A stretch of 36,240 nt of DNA from a virus: IMG/VR virus record IMGVR_UViG_3300032083_003746, positions 1 to 36,240 of that record; one strand, written 5' to 3'. The notes under the pieces were generated by a model. That model saw only the letters and a program-made list of their open reading frames with translations, searched no databases and had not been told where the DNA came from. This document shows, one piece after another, positions 7,967-15,562 of this stretch. The position numbers were made by a program, and so were the translations under genes. Numbering within the stretch: position 1 is the first letter of the stretch; each line of letters opens with the position of its first letter.

Positions 7967-8907
7967 GATTTGGTATATTTAAAAATTTCATTTTTCTTTA
8001 TAAATTGTTCCACAGGGTACTTATCCCATTTTATAGTTATCTTTTTAGATGCGTCGTTTATTGATATGTTTCCGTGATCATTATTATTCATATTAGTAAT
8101 TCTATTGTTTATTTTATCTATAAAACAGTATGACTCCCAACAAAAATGTTTAAAATAAGCAACTATAAAATCTTGATGCTCTATGTACTCATAATTTTCA
8201 TCTGTTTGTCGTATTAAAAAATGATGAGAAGATATATTATTTCCATGTATATTGTAGATAGCGCAATCAATATTGTCTAATACTTTTGATGTAATATTAT
8301 TATCTCTCCATTTTTGACGCCAGCCAGCATCTTCAAAAGGGTGAATTCCCTGTAATTCTTTTGTTGATGTGTTTAACAAAACATTTAAAGCTTTTTTGTT
8401 AAATATATAACTAAAAGGCATACCAAACTTTGTGTTACTGTTTAAATCTTTGTGCCAATAACCACCCACATTATCAAAGTTTCCTGTGTATAATTTATTA
8501 TTATTTAATTGATATTTAATATTAGAAGATAATACATCTGACTTATATTTTTTATAATATTTTAACATAACTTCAATGTAATTTAGTTTGTATATATCAT
8601 CATCATCAATTTTAATAAAAAGATTATATTTATTGTAGTTGTTATCATGCTTTATAGGATAAAGATAATTTTCATGTTGACTTAAATTTTTATGAAAACA
8701 TAAATTAAGACGAGAATCTTTAAGTAAGTCAGATAATAAATTTTTATAATCTGATTCTTCTGAATCTTGGTCTATAGACACACCTACGCAATACTTAATA
8801 TTTTGATATGATTGATTCAGAATAGATATGATGGAGCTTCTTAAGTGGTAGGGTCGTTTGTATGAAGTCGTAAAACATAATATATTTTGATTTATAGCTT
8901 TAAACAT
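7963..8907 (-). CDS. GT-A (family 2-like) glycosyltransferase with extra C-terminal domain
   Basis: The 314-residue product begins with a GT2-like Rossmann core: ILCFTTSYKRPYHLRSSIISI at the start, and an acidic cluster FIKIDDDDIYKLNYIE at about 93-108 that serves as the metal-binding DxD. The last 85 residues form an extra beta-rich domain (WESYCFIDKINNR, NDHG, ITIKWDKYPVEQF), also present in the upstream gene. The two genes are tandem paralogues, and this one keeps the catalytic acidic motif. The Shine-Dalgarno is weak; the start is 2 nt after the preceding stop. Donor and acceptor are unknown. Confidence 0.78.
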   Translation of the reverse strand: MFKAINQNILCFTTSYKRPYHLRSSIISILNQSYQNIKYCVGVSIDQDSEESDYKNLLSDLLKDSRLNLCFHKNLSQHENYLYPIKHDNNYNKYNLFIKIDDDDIYKLNYIEVMLKYYKKYKSDVLSSNIKYQLNNNKLYTGNFDNVGGYWHKDLNSNTKFGMPFSYIFNKKALNVLLNTSTKELQGIHPFEDAGWRQKWRDNNITSKVLDNIDCAIYNIHGNNISSHHFLIRQTDENYEYIEHQDFIVAYFKHFCWESYCFIDKINNRITNMNNNDHGNISINDASKKITIKWDKYPVEQFIKKNEIFKYTKS

Positions 8908-8909
8908 AA

Positions 8910-9983
8910 CTACTGATGAACACTATAGTAGTAGTTACCATTTTCGTGATATTTTTTATAAAATTTTTCCTCGCCCCAAGTGTCCCAAGTAATAGTCATA
9001 TCTTCATTATTTAATATTTCGAAAGCTCCGTGATCATCATTAAATATATTATACATTCTATTGTTTCGTTTATTTAAGTATACATATGAGGACCAAAAAT
9101 TATGTTCAAATATACAAACGGTAAAATTATCATCTTCTAAATAAGCATAAGGAGCATCTTCATTTTCTCTTTCACTATATGTATTAACACTATCTGTTTG
9201 GCTTTGGTTTGATATTTGATGAAAATCTACTTGCTGATGATAATGCTTAAGTAGTGCTTCTAACTTAATATTCTGTATCTTAATTTTATGCTCTAACCAA
9301 ATATCTCTCCATAAATATAAATCCTTACAATCGTTTTTAATTAATACATCTAAAGCTTTTTTATTAAAAATATAATTATAGCTTAAATTATTGTCTTCAT
9401 TTTTCTCAATAATATTATTGTTAACTTGACACTTAGAGTCTACACATATAACATCTTTCTTTTTCTTGATATAATTATCAATTAAAGTTGAGATATAGTT
9501 CGTTTCAAATATATAATCCATGGTTAAATGAATATATAAATTATAATTATGATAATCTTTAATGGTTTGTATTGTATCCACTAAATTATCGACAGATGCT
9601 GTATTAATATCTTGAAACTGTATCTTAATTTTAGTATTATATTTATCTAAAATATTAGTAAAATACTTTTTATTGTCTTTAGAAGATACGAAAATATTTA
9701 ATACATAATCTATTTTTTTATCGTAAGATTGTAGTTCTATATTATTAATTAATCTAACAATATTATCTATGCTAGCGCTATAAACAGAAATTAAACCTAA
9801 AGGTCTAGGTATCATTTTTAAACTAGTGCTTTGAGCGTTTGTAGTTGATTTTGGTTTTTTTGTTATCTTTTTCTTAACTGGTTTTTTCTTAATTGTTGTT
9901 TTTTTACTAATTGATGGTTTTTTATCTTTAGTAGATTTTACTGTTGTTGTAGATTGTCGCTTGGTGGTTTTTTGTCTTGCCAT
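8910..9983 (-). CDS. Degenerate glycosyltransferase paralogue with basic N-terminal tail
   Basis: The 357-residue product starts with about 55 residues of Lys/Thr/Ser-rich tail (KKPVKKKITKKPKSTT), then a GT-A-like core related to the downstream gene. Shared segments include NYNLYIHLTMDY against NKYNLFIKIDDDDI, and YNYIFNKKALDVL against FSYIFNKKALNVL. The DDDD metal site of the paralogue is replaced here by LTMD, so glycosyl transfer by this copy is doubtful. The C-terminal domain (WSSYVYLNKRNNR, NDDHG, MTITWDTWGEEKF) is well conserved. The basic tail could bind nucleic acid, membranes or an acidic partner. A scaffold or binding role is an inference. Confidence 0.7.
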   Translation of the reverse strand: MARQKTTKRQSTTTVKSTKDKKPSISKKTTIKKKPVKKKITKKPKSTTNAQSTSLKMIPRPLGLISVYSASIDNIVRLINNIELQSYDKKIDYVLNIFVSSKDNKKYFTNILDKYNTKIKIQFQDINTASVDNLVDTIQTIKDYHNYNLYIHLTMDYIFETNYISTLIDNYIKKKKDVICVDSKCQVNNNIIEKNEDNNLSYNYIFNKKALDVLIKNDCKDLYLWRDIWLEHKIKIQNIKLEALLKHYHQQVDFHQISNQSQTDSVNTYSERENEDAPYAYLEDDNFTVCIFEHNFWSSYVYLNKRNNRMYNIFNDDHGAFEILNNEDMTITWDTWGEEKFYKKYHENGNYYYSVHQ

Positions 9984-9990
9984 TTTTATA

Positions 9991-11283
9991 CTAAACCTTT
10001 ATAAGAATTTTTTTAGCCCAGTCGCCGTCTTTGATGTGCGGTATAATGACACAATGATCAACAGTACCATCGCAAGAAAAACTAGCAGTAAATTTATTGT
10101 TTTGCTTTCTAAAAAATTGATGATAGAAATTATTGTCTTGATTAAAGTCTTGTCTCCAAAGTAGTTTATCATCTTTATCCTCAAAACCGAAAAACCAAAA
10201 ATCAAAAATAGTATTATCTGGAATATCATTATAGTCCCACTCAACAGTATATGATTGACTACGCATCATACCTGCTGCCCATTCTTCCTCAGTCATTACA
10301 TATGGTTCAGGTATATCTGTAGAATCATTAATCCTTGATGCATTTTTATGTACTTTACGGTTAGAGAAATCTAAACCAGCATAAAGTTCATATTCGTGTA
10401 ATGTTCTTTTTTTACCAAACCCATAATGTCTAAAATCAATATTAGATACTTCCATATTAAATAATGCTCGTTGCCTTTGTTTAGACCTTACATTTCTAGC
10501 TTCAGCTTCTATACCATCAAAATTTGATTTTGCACTAACATGATCTTCCCAGTGTTTATGTTGTTCTTTTCTTAAATATTCATGCCAAATAATAGAGTAT
10601 GTAGGATGGAACATATCATAGCCATGCGTATATGCTCTAGCGCTTAAAGTTACCTCCTCACCCCTAAAATAAAGATTAGGATCGTAGATACATTCTCTAC
10701 AAAACCTACCAGAAGTGAATATAAAATGTCCAGATAATAGTCTAGCTGGAATCAAGTTTATATTTTGAGATTTTAAAAATTTATGATTCATAATAAGTTG
10801 GGGTCGAGATACAATATCTCCATCTTCAGCGAAACTATCAAAAGTAATAATACGATACGGCTCATTCTTTAATGGCTTATCTGGTTTATTAGGCCAGTAT
10901 GTTGTGCCATAGCCGCCTATAATTGGTTTATCTGAAGAGGCTTCTGTATAAAGTTTTTTAAGATGCTCATCCCAATTTTCTAAAAATCTGTGATGAGAAT
11001 CTAACTGTAGATAATACTCCTCATTTGTGTATAAATGTTTCTGTATTATATGCCTAGCCCAACAAGCACCTTTACTGTTTTCCCAAGAACATTCGTGGAT
11101 TTTTACATTTTCATTATAAGCAAATTCTTCTATACTCTCTTCTGCTGTTTTTTGCCAGCATATACCTATTCTTAATAATTCTGGATGCTTAGCTTTTAAA
11201 AATATATCTCTTAGTGTTGGTAGTAACTCAGGGTCTCTATAAGAAGCTATACTTACAAATATTAAATTATTTTTCTGCGTCAT
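9991..11283 (-). CDS. GlcNAc-type glycosyltransferase (Skp1 GnT1-like family)
   Basis: The 430-residue product opens IFVSIASYRDPELLPTL and contains GACWARHIIQ (about 92-101), YYLQLDSHHRFLENWD with the DSH metal motif (about 110-126), and FRGEEVTLSARAYTHGYD (about 227-244). This is the signature of the family typified by the Dictyostelium Skp1 GlcNAc-transferase, which modifies hydroxyproline. A C-terminal domain of about 80 residues (from about 350) is rich in aromatic and acidic residues and may be a carbohydrate-binding add-on. It overlaps the upstream gene by 17 nt. The family call is strong; whether the acceptor is a protein or a glycan is unknown. Confidence 0.87.
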   Translation of the reverse strand: MTQKNNLIFVSIASYRDPELLPTLRDIFLKAKHPELLRIGICWQKTAEESIEEFAYNENVKIHECSWENSKGACWARHIIQKHLYTNEEYYLQLDSHHRFLENWDEHLKKLYTEASSDKPIIGGYGTTYWPNKPDKPLKNEPYRIITFDSFAEDGDIVSRPQLIMNHKFLKSQNINLIPARLLSGHFIFTSGRFCRECIYDPNLYFRGEEVTLSARAYTHGYDMFHPTYSIIWHEYLRKEQHKHWEDHVSAKSNFDGIEAEARNVRSKQRQRALFNMEVSNIDFRHYGFGKKRTLHEYELYAGLDFSNRKVHKNASRINDSTDIPEPYVMTEEEWAAGMMRSQSYTVEWDYNDIPDNTIFDFWFFGFEDKDDKLLWRQDFNQDNNFYHQFFRKQNNKFTASFSCDGTVDHCVIIPHIKDGDWAKKILIKV

Positions 11284-11926
11284 GAGTTTTATTCGAATAT
11301 TCTTTTATTAGATATAGCGATTGATGATGCTGAACGCTCAAACCTATAGGTCTTGCTTTCATAATAATATCGATATGGTTGTGCGTCCAGATATTACCAT
11401 TAAAGATTGTCTTAATTTTGCTTTTTTCTTCTAAATACTTACTAGCTAAAATATTATCATATATATTATCTATAAAAAAACCTGTAGATGGATAAATTGA
11501 TAGGATATTATTTTCTACTAATATAGAACAAAATTTTGCAAGGATAGCGTGATTGTATTTTCTGTAGTCTATGCAATATCTAATTTCTACATCATCACCA
11601 AGTATTTCCTTTATTTGTTTGATCTCTTTACGGATTTTATCATATTTTCTATTTATTAAATAATACGAAGGGGCTTGTATAGATATAATTTTTAATTTAT
11701 TAGATAAACTCTCTATGTTTTTTAATCTTATATCAGATGAACCTATACCTAAAGGATAATCTATAAAAACATTAATCTTATCATACGAAAAAAAATATTT
11801 AGCTAATCTATAATGATGTTCATTAATTAGTACAGAATCTATTTTTATAATTTCTTTAGCTTTTTTTAGTGTTTCCTTTACTTCATTATCTGTATAAAAA
11901 TTGTCTAAATAAAATTCTGTAAACAT
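11267..11926 (-). CDS. DeoC-like TIM-barrel protein lacking the Schiff-base lysine
   Basis: The 219-residue product follows the class I aldolase (deoxyribose-phosphate aldolase-like) pattern: SVLINEHHYRLAKYF (31-45), VFIDYPLGIGSSDIRLKNIE (53-72), IRYCIDYRK (115-123), and YPSTGFF (145-151). In DeoC the lysine that forms the Schiff base precedes STGF in a KTSTGF motif. Here the equivalent position appears to be Tyr145, so standard aldolase activity is unlikely. It lies between a ClpP-like protease and a GlcNAc-transferase. Phage copies of this fold may bind a sugar phosphate or act in another role. Confidence in the fold is moderate. Confidence 0.5.
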   Translation of the reverse strand: MFTEFYLDNFYTDNEVKETLKKAKEIIKIDSVLINEHHYRLAKYFFSYDKINVFIDYPLGIGSSDIRLKNIESLSNKLKIISIQAPSYYLINRKYDKIRKEIKQIKEILGDDVEIRYCIDYRKYNHAILAKFCSILVENNILSIYPSTGFFIDNIYDNILASKYLEEKSKIKTIFNGNIWTHNHIDIIMKARPIGLSVQHHQSLYLIKEYSNKTHDAEK

Positions 11927-12600
11927 TATGTATAATTTTTCTTAAGATACTCCCGAATGTCTTCTATAGTTGTAAAGGTCTCTGAACCTAAAATACCATC
12001 AGCGAAACCATAACTCACACTATCTTCTGGATAAAGTATCCAGTCTGATTTATTATCTAACTGTGAAATAATATGTTTTTTTACCATAGGTTTTTTCCAT
12101 TTTTTTTCTTTAACCATAGGAGATTCAAGCATTTTGTCTACAAATATATTAATCATTTTTACAGCTTGTTCTTGAGACCACTGAATATTTGAAACTGCTA
12201 CTTTATGATCTCCATCAACATAAGTACTTCCATAATGTATTAGCGTGTAAGCGTTAGGCATCATGATTCTAAGATCTGCTGCTTGTAAAATAATACTACC
12301 AGAAGACTCAGCTCTAGAATAAACTAAAATCGCTACAGGTGACTCGCATTGTGATATGGTATCGTATATACTCATACAATCGCACCATTCACCACCGGGG
12401 ATATGCATATGAATAATGATAGGGTCGTATGATAATGTGTTTAAGAATCTAATATTTTTTTGTAGAGATATTGCTGAACGAAAGTCTACGCCACTTTCTT
12501 CATCTCCGTATGCAGCAGAATGTAAATAGATTTCTCTATTTCTTGTGTCTATGTTATAATTATGTAATTGTTCAATTTGATTGTTATAGTAATTTCTCAT
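11926..12600 (-). CDS. ClpP-like serine protease
   Basis: The 224-residue product shows the ClpP triad in order: nucleophile Ser99 in SRAESSGSIIL, His122 in LIHYG, and Asp186 in DWILYPEDSVSYGFADGIL, which matches the conserved EAxxYGLxDxVL helix of ClpP. The IHMHIPGG segment (63-70) supplies the oxyanion glycines. Phages often use ClpP-fold proteases to mature the prohead, but this one lacks the fused scaffold seen in some families and sits among unknown genes and glycosyltransferases. Host-type regulated proteolysis is the alternative. No capsid or portal gene is visible in the window to decide. The start overlaps the upstream gene by 17 nt or less depending on start choice. Confidence 0.82.
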   Translation of the reverse strand: MRNYYNNQIEQLHNYNIDTRNREIYLHSAAYGDEESGVDFRSAISLQKNIRFLNTLSYDPIIIHMHIPGGEWCDCMSIYDTISQCESPVAILVYSRAESSGSIILQAADLRIMMPNAYTLIHYGSTYVDGDHKVAVSNIQWSQEQAVKMINIFVDKMLESPMVKEKKWKKPMVKKHIISQLDNKSDWILYPEDSVSYGFADGILGSETFTTIEDIREYLKKNYT

Positions 12601-13030
12601 ATAAATTTGTTTGTATGTTTTGCATAACTGATCTATCTTGGAACGCCTTTCCTATAGCTACTCTAAATCTATATCTGGTAAAAATATCTAAAATTTCCAC
12701 ACCATCGGTGTTTTCTATCACATTTTGACATTTTTCTGATAAAGTAAAGTTTGTATGACCTATCCAAAATTTAAAAGTTTTTGTACAAGCTGTCCTTTCA
12801 TTAATAGGTATCATACCCATAGGTGTTAATATAGCCTTAGTATTAGTTTTAAACAAAGACAGGTTCTGATCATCATCTACATTTTCTGTTGCATCTTCAT
12901 ATTCATTGCTATACCATTCGGATATATCTGGCTCAAGTTCTTCTGTGGGTATATCTTCTAAAACCCTACCTTCTTCAGTAGGTACTTCGTATGGATTTTC
13001 CCATTTTTGCCATAGTATCATCTGTTTCAT
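12584..13030 (-). CDS. Unknown acidic phage protein
   Basis: I place the start at the ATG at 13030, 4 nt after the preceding stop; a TTG-initiated extension to 13054 would overlap that gene without a better ribosome-binding site. The 148-residue product has a strongly acidic middle (EELEPDISEWYSNEYEDATENVDDDQN), then a more conserved-looking C-terminal half (ILTPMGMIPINE, FKFWIGHTNF, RYRFRVAIGKAF). No catalytic motif or membrane helix is seen. Neighbouring genes are the ClpP-like protease and a run of small unknown genes leading from the sigma factor, so a regulatory or assembly role is possible. No family recognised. Confidence 0.6.
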   Translation of the reverse strand: MKQMILWQKWENPYEVPTEEGRVLEDIPTEELEPDISEWYSNEYEDATENVDDDQNLSLFKTNTKAILTPMGMIPINERTACTKTFKFWIGHTNFTLSEKCQNVIENTDGVEILDIFTRYRFRVAIGKAFQDRSVMQNIQTNLYEKLL

Positions 13031-13034
13031 ATTC

Positions 13035-13439
13035 TTATTGAGGTTCTTGACCAAACACCTTAGAGGGTCTTACTAAAGGGGCTTCTGTTTCTTTCGATGC
13101 TAATAGATCAGCTAATATCTCCTTCCTTTGTTCCAGCAGTGTTATCGTATCTTGTAGCGCTAATTCGTCCGCAACGGATTCAGATTGGTATTCTGAGATA
13201 AGTTTCACTATTTCTTCTGTAAAAAAACCATATGTTACACCTAGAATTAAATTAGATAAACATGATGGCATTTTATCTATTTTCTCAGCACCCCACTTTA
13301 CTTCAAAAAAATATTGTTCATCATTATCAACTGCTAAATACAATGAACAAATATCATTTCTTGATTGTATTTTTGATGAATCTATTGTTCTTTTAGCTTT
13401 TGAAGAACCGAAGAATTTAAATAGTAGTTGAGATAACAT
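13035..13439 (-). CDS. Unknown phage protein
   Basis: The 134-residue product has a basic N-terminus (FKFFGSSKAKRTIDSSK), a beta-rich core (SLYLAVDNDEQYFFEVKWG) and a helical, acidic C-terminal third (about 75-120) with possible coiled coil. AGGAG lies about 9 nt before the ATG. It overlaps the upstream gene by 23 nt. No family or enzymatic motif is recognised. Confidence 0.58.
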   Translation of the reverse strand: MLSQLLFKFFGSSKAKRTIDSSKIQSRNDICSLYLAVDNDEQYFFEVKWGAEKIDKMPSCLSNLILGVTYGFFTEEIVKLISEYQSESVADELALQDTITLLEQRKEILADLLASKETEAPLVRPSKVFGQEPQ

Positions 13440-13812
13440 TATTAATCACTCCTAATTCTTCTCGTATATTTATATCATAAATATCAAATGTTTTCCAATA
13501 AAAATTAGCTTTTAAAGAAAGTTTAGGACATACACAACCATATAAGAGATAAAGATATTTATCAGAATCTTCAAAAATTTTACTAATATATTCGTCATTA
13601 ATACCTATAAATTTAGGATTAGCATAACCTTTAGCTAATTGCTCATCTTCAAAAGCGTGATGTATCATAATTTCTTTTGATTTGATATTTAAGTTCTTAT
13701 AGTCATCAACATCAAAAGAAGGAAAAATAATACTATCTTCTCTAAGAGATAAAACATACTTTTCATTTTTTAGAAAATCCGTTGTAACTAAACCAAATGC
13801 TAATTTAATCAC
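13417..13812 (-). CDS. Unknown phage protein with GTG start
   Basis: The 131-residue product begins at a GTG whose last bases overlap the stop of the sigma-factor gene (GTGA), with AGAGGTG upstream. It is a soluble mixed alpha/beta protein (IKLAFGLVTTDFLKNEKYVLSL, CVCPKLSLKANFYWKTFDI). No membrane segment or known motif is seen. Direct coupling to the sigma factor makes a role in transcription control possible, but nothing in the sequence itself supports more. Confidence 0.58.
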   Translation of the reverse strand: MIKLAFGLVTTDFLKNEKYVLSLREDSIIFPSFDVDDYKNLNIKSKEIMIHHAFEDEQLAKGYANPKFIGINDEYISKIFEDSDKYLYLLYGCVCPKLSLKANFYWKTFDIYDINIREELGVINNVISTTI

Positions 13813-14456
13813 TCTATAACACCTCTTATAATAGAATAAGCTTTGTTTAAACCTTGTCTTACAGCCTCTCTAGTAATATTAAACTCTTTACCAATTTTTT
13901 CAAGTGTCATCTCTTCAAAATAATACATTTTGATATATTGCGATTGTTTTTCTGTCAATATACCGCTATTCAATACCTTATTTATATCGTTTTTAAGTTC
14001 TTCAATATTTTCTTTTTCGATAATATTTTCAACTATATTTGTATTACTATTAGTTAGAATATTTTTAAGATTAAGATCATCCTGATAATCTTTATCTAGA
14101 GATAATGTTTGATTCCTAATTTTATTTTTAGGTCCATACTGTCTGGTTATATAGCTTTGTATAGACCATATAGCGCATTGATTTCTATAAGAATATCTAC
14201 TTTTGCTTTGACCTGTAATGGCTCCTTTACGATTTTTATCCCATCTCCAATCCGCCATCATAATACCATTAGCTACATTTGCTATAGCATCTTCACTAAG
14301 CAACATTCTTTTAGATGATCCTTGACATATTGAGTCAGCAAATTTTGCTATATTTTTTTTAGCCAAAGTTAGATAAAAATTTAAAGACTCAAATTGAATA
14401 GAATCTTTATCGTTATACTTTGTTTTATGGTTTCCAATATCCACAATATCTATCAT
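13809..14456 (-). CDS. Phage sigma factor, T4 gp55-like (regions 2 and 4)
   Basis: The start is the ATG at 14456 with AAGGA 7 nt upstream, giving 215 residues; an earlier TTG is less likely. Residues 51-105 resemble sigma region 2, including ANVANGIMMADWRWD and YSYRNQCAIWSIQSYI, which is the form seen in late sigma factors of T4-like phages. Residues 168-211 are a sigma region 4 helix-turn-helix (LTEKQSQYIKMYYF, LEKIGKEFNITREAVRQGL). Region 1 and a full region 3 are absent. T4 gp55 directs host RNA polymerase to late promoters (TATAAATA). That this protein does the same is an inference from similarity. It heads a coupled run including three unknown genes and the ClpP-like protease. Confidence 0.82.
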   Translation of the reverse strand: MIDIVDIGNHKTKYNDKDSIQFESLNFYLTLAKKNIAKFADSICQGSSKRMLLSEDAIANVANGIMMADWRWDKNRKGAITGQSKSRYSYRNQCAIWSIQSYITRQYGPKNKIRNQTLSLDKDYQDDLNLKNILTNSNTNIVENIIEKENIEELKNDINKVLNSGILTEKQSQYIKMYYFEEMTLEKIGKEFNITREAVRQGLNKAYSIIRGVIE

Positions 14457-14504
14457 GTTGTTATCCTTTTTCAACAAGTCCTAAAAAATTATTTTACGAT
14501 TTTA

Positions 14505-14882
14505 TTATTTGTTTGGTTGCTTTTGTTCCTTCTCTTGTGGTTTTGGAGCCTCTGTCTTTTTAGGCTTCTTTTTACCACAACCACAACCAGCAATACTTTT
14601 ATCGTCATCTGAAGGTACATACTTTACAAAATCATGTATAGTTCTCATGTAATCTTCAGTAATAGCTATTTTACCTTGAAGCCAACTAGCTGTCAAGTTA
14701 TTTTTAACAGTTTGATCATCGAGGGAAGAGAGGATAGCTTCTGCTGATTTCATAATAGTTTTAAGCGAACCAACATTCATTTTAATAAAATCTTCTTTAT
14801 ATTCTATAAATTCATTTGAGCTTTCTGTAGCTTTAGTATCCATAGTGTCTTGTATATTATTTAAAATTTTATTTCTAGACAT
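14505..14882 (-). CDS. Unknown helical protein with Cys/Lys/Pro-rich tail
   Basis: The ATG at 14882 has AAGGG 6 nt upstream and overlaps the PAP2 gene stop by 8 nt; an in-frame ATG at 14897 is a less likely start. The 125-residue product is mostly helical (residues 5-95), then has a CGCGKKKPKK motif and a Pro/Lys/Gln-rich tail. It could be a small structural or scaffold-like protein. No family is recognised. A candidate promoter lies inside this gene (14668-14696). Confidence 0.58.
   Translation of the reverse strand: MSRNKILNNIQDTMDTKATESSNEFIEYKEDFIKMNVGSLKTIMKSAEAILSSLDDQTVKNNLTASWLQGKIAITEDYMRTIHDFVKYVPSDDDKSIAGCGCGKKKPKKTEAPKPQEKEQKQPNK
14668..14696 (-). promoter_or_regulatory. Candidate sigma-70 promoter inside a gene, upstream of the sigma factor
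   Basis: On the minus strand TTGACA (14696-14691) is followed after exactly 17 nt by TAAAAT (14673-14668). The -35 is a perfect consensus match and the -10 differs at one position. It lies about 210 nt before the sigma-factor start, within the coding region of the preceding gene. It could give separate expression of the sigma factor. The codons of the host gene also explain the sequence, so this is a candidate only. Confidence 0.35.
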
Positions 14883-15558
14883 TATGAGCCCTTTCATGCT
14901 TAGTATTATATTTCACTATATGTTTATACACCTTGTCCACTAGCATAGCTGAGGCTTTATTGTCGCTAGGATAATGCACTCCCTGTATAACCCTAGCTTC
15001 TCCAATTTTATCAGCTATTTCAAAAAAATTGTCCATATATTGAGGGTAATAGTCTGTTAACACATGAGCGGCTAAAATACCATAAGCAGTATGACCAGAG
15101 GGATAAGCTGGTGTGCTGTGTGTATTAGTATACATAATATTAATATCTATATTTAATATCTCAGCTAATTGTTCCGGTCTCGGTCTGTTAAAAGAGTACT
15201 TTAGATCTAGAACAATATTTTCTAATATTTTATACAGAGCTGTGAAGTGCTCATATGGCATTTCTAAGTTTTTAGATTTTAAAAAAACATTGAATAGATC
15301 TAGAGGTTCTTTATCTGCTATCATTACAAGTTTTATATCTTCTGGGGAGCGATTATGAGTCCTCTTAGCGACTTCTTTTATTTCTAAAGCTGTTTGATTA
15401 CCACTATTTAATGGTGGGCTTGGAAGCGTTTTAAAATAATTATAGCCAAAATCATGAACAAAAGTTTTGTCTATATGTATAGATTTATTAGTATATACTA
15501 TATCGTCTAAATGTTTATCTGTAATAATTTTATTAACAGCACTTAATAGCTTATGCAT
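14875..15558 (-). CDS. PAP2-superfamily phosphatase (class A acid phosphatase type)
   Basis: The 227-residue product has the complete PAP2 signature with correct spacing: K120-x6-R127-P128 (KYSFNRPRP), PSGH at 153-156, and R189-x5-H195-x3-D199 (ARVIQGVHYPSD). His156 and His195 would be the general acid and nucleophile. No signal peptide or transmembrane bundle is seen, so it resembles the soluble acid-phosphatase branch rather than lipid phosphatases. Substrates could be nucleotides, sugar phosphates or other phosphomonoesters. It lies between a probable structural gene and a small helical protein. The family call is firm; the role in infection is unknown. Confidence 0.87.
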   Translation of the reverse strand: MHKLLSAVNKIITDKHLDDIVYTNKSIHIDKTFVHDFGYNYFKTLPSPPLNSGNQTALEIKEVAKRTHNRSPEDIKLVMIADKEPLDLFNVFLKSKNLEMPYEHFTALYKILENIVLDLKYSFNRPRPEQLAEILNIDINIMYTNTHSTPAYPSGHTAYGILAAHVLTDYYPQYMDNFFEIADKIGEARVIQGVHYPSDNKASAMLVDKVYKHIVKYNTKHERAHNV

Positions 15559-15562
15559 TTAC

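Noticed and set aside
13467-13474. TATAAATA octamer (T4 late promoter type) 28 nt before the 13439 start
   Set aside because: Similar octamers also occur at 15888, 24405 and 34167. About five per strand are expected by chance at this base composition, and this one lies in coding sequence. It remains possible given the gp55-like factor, but is not supported.
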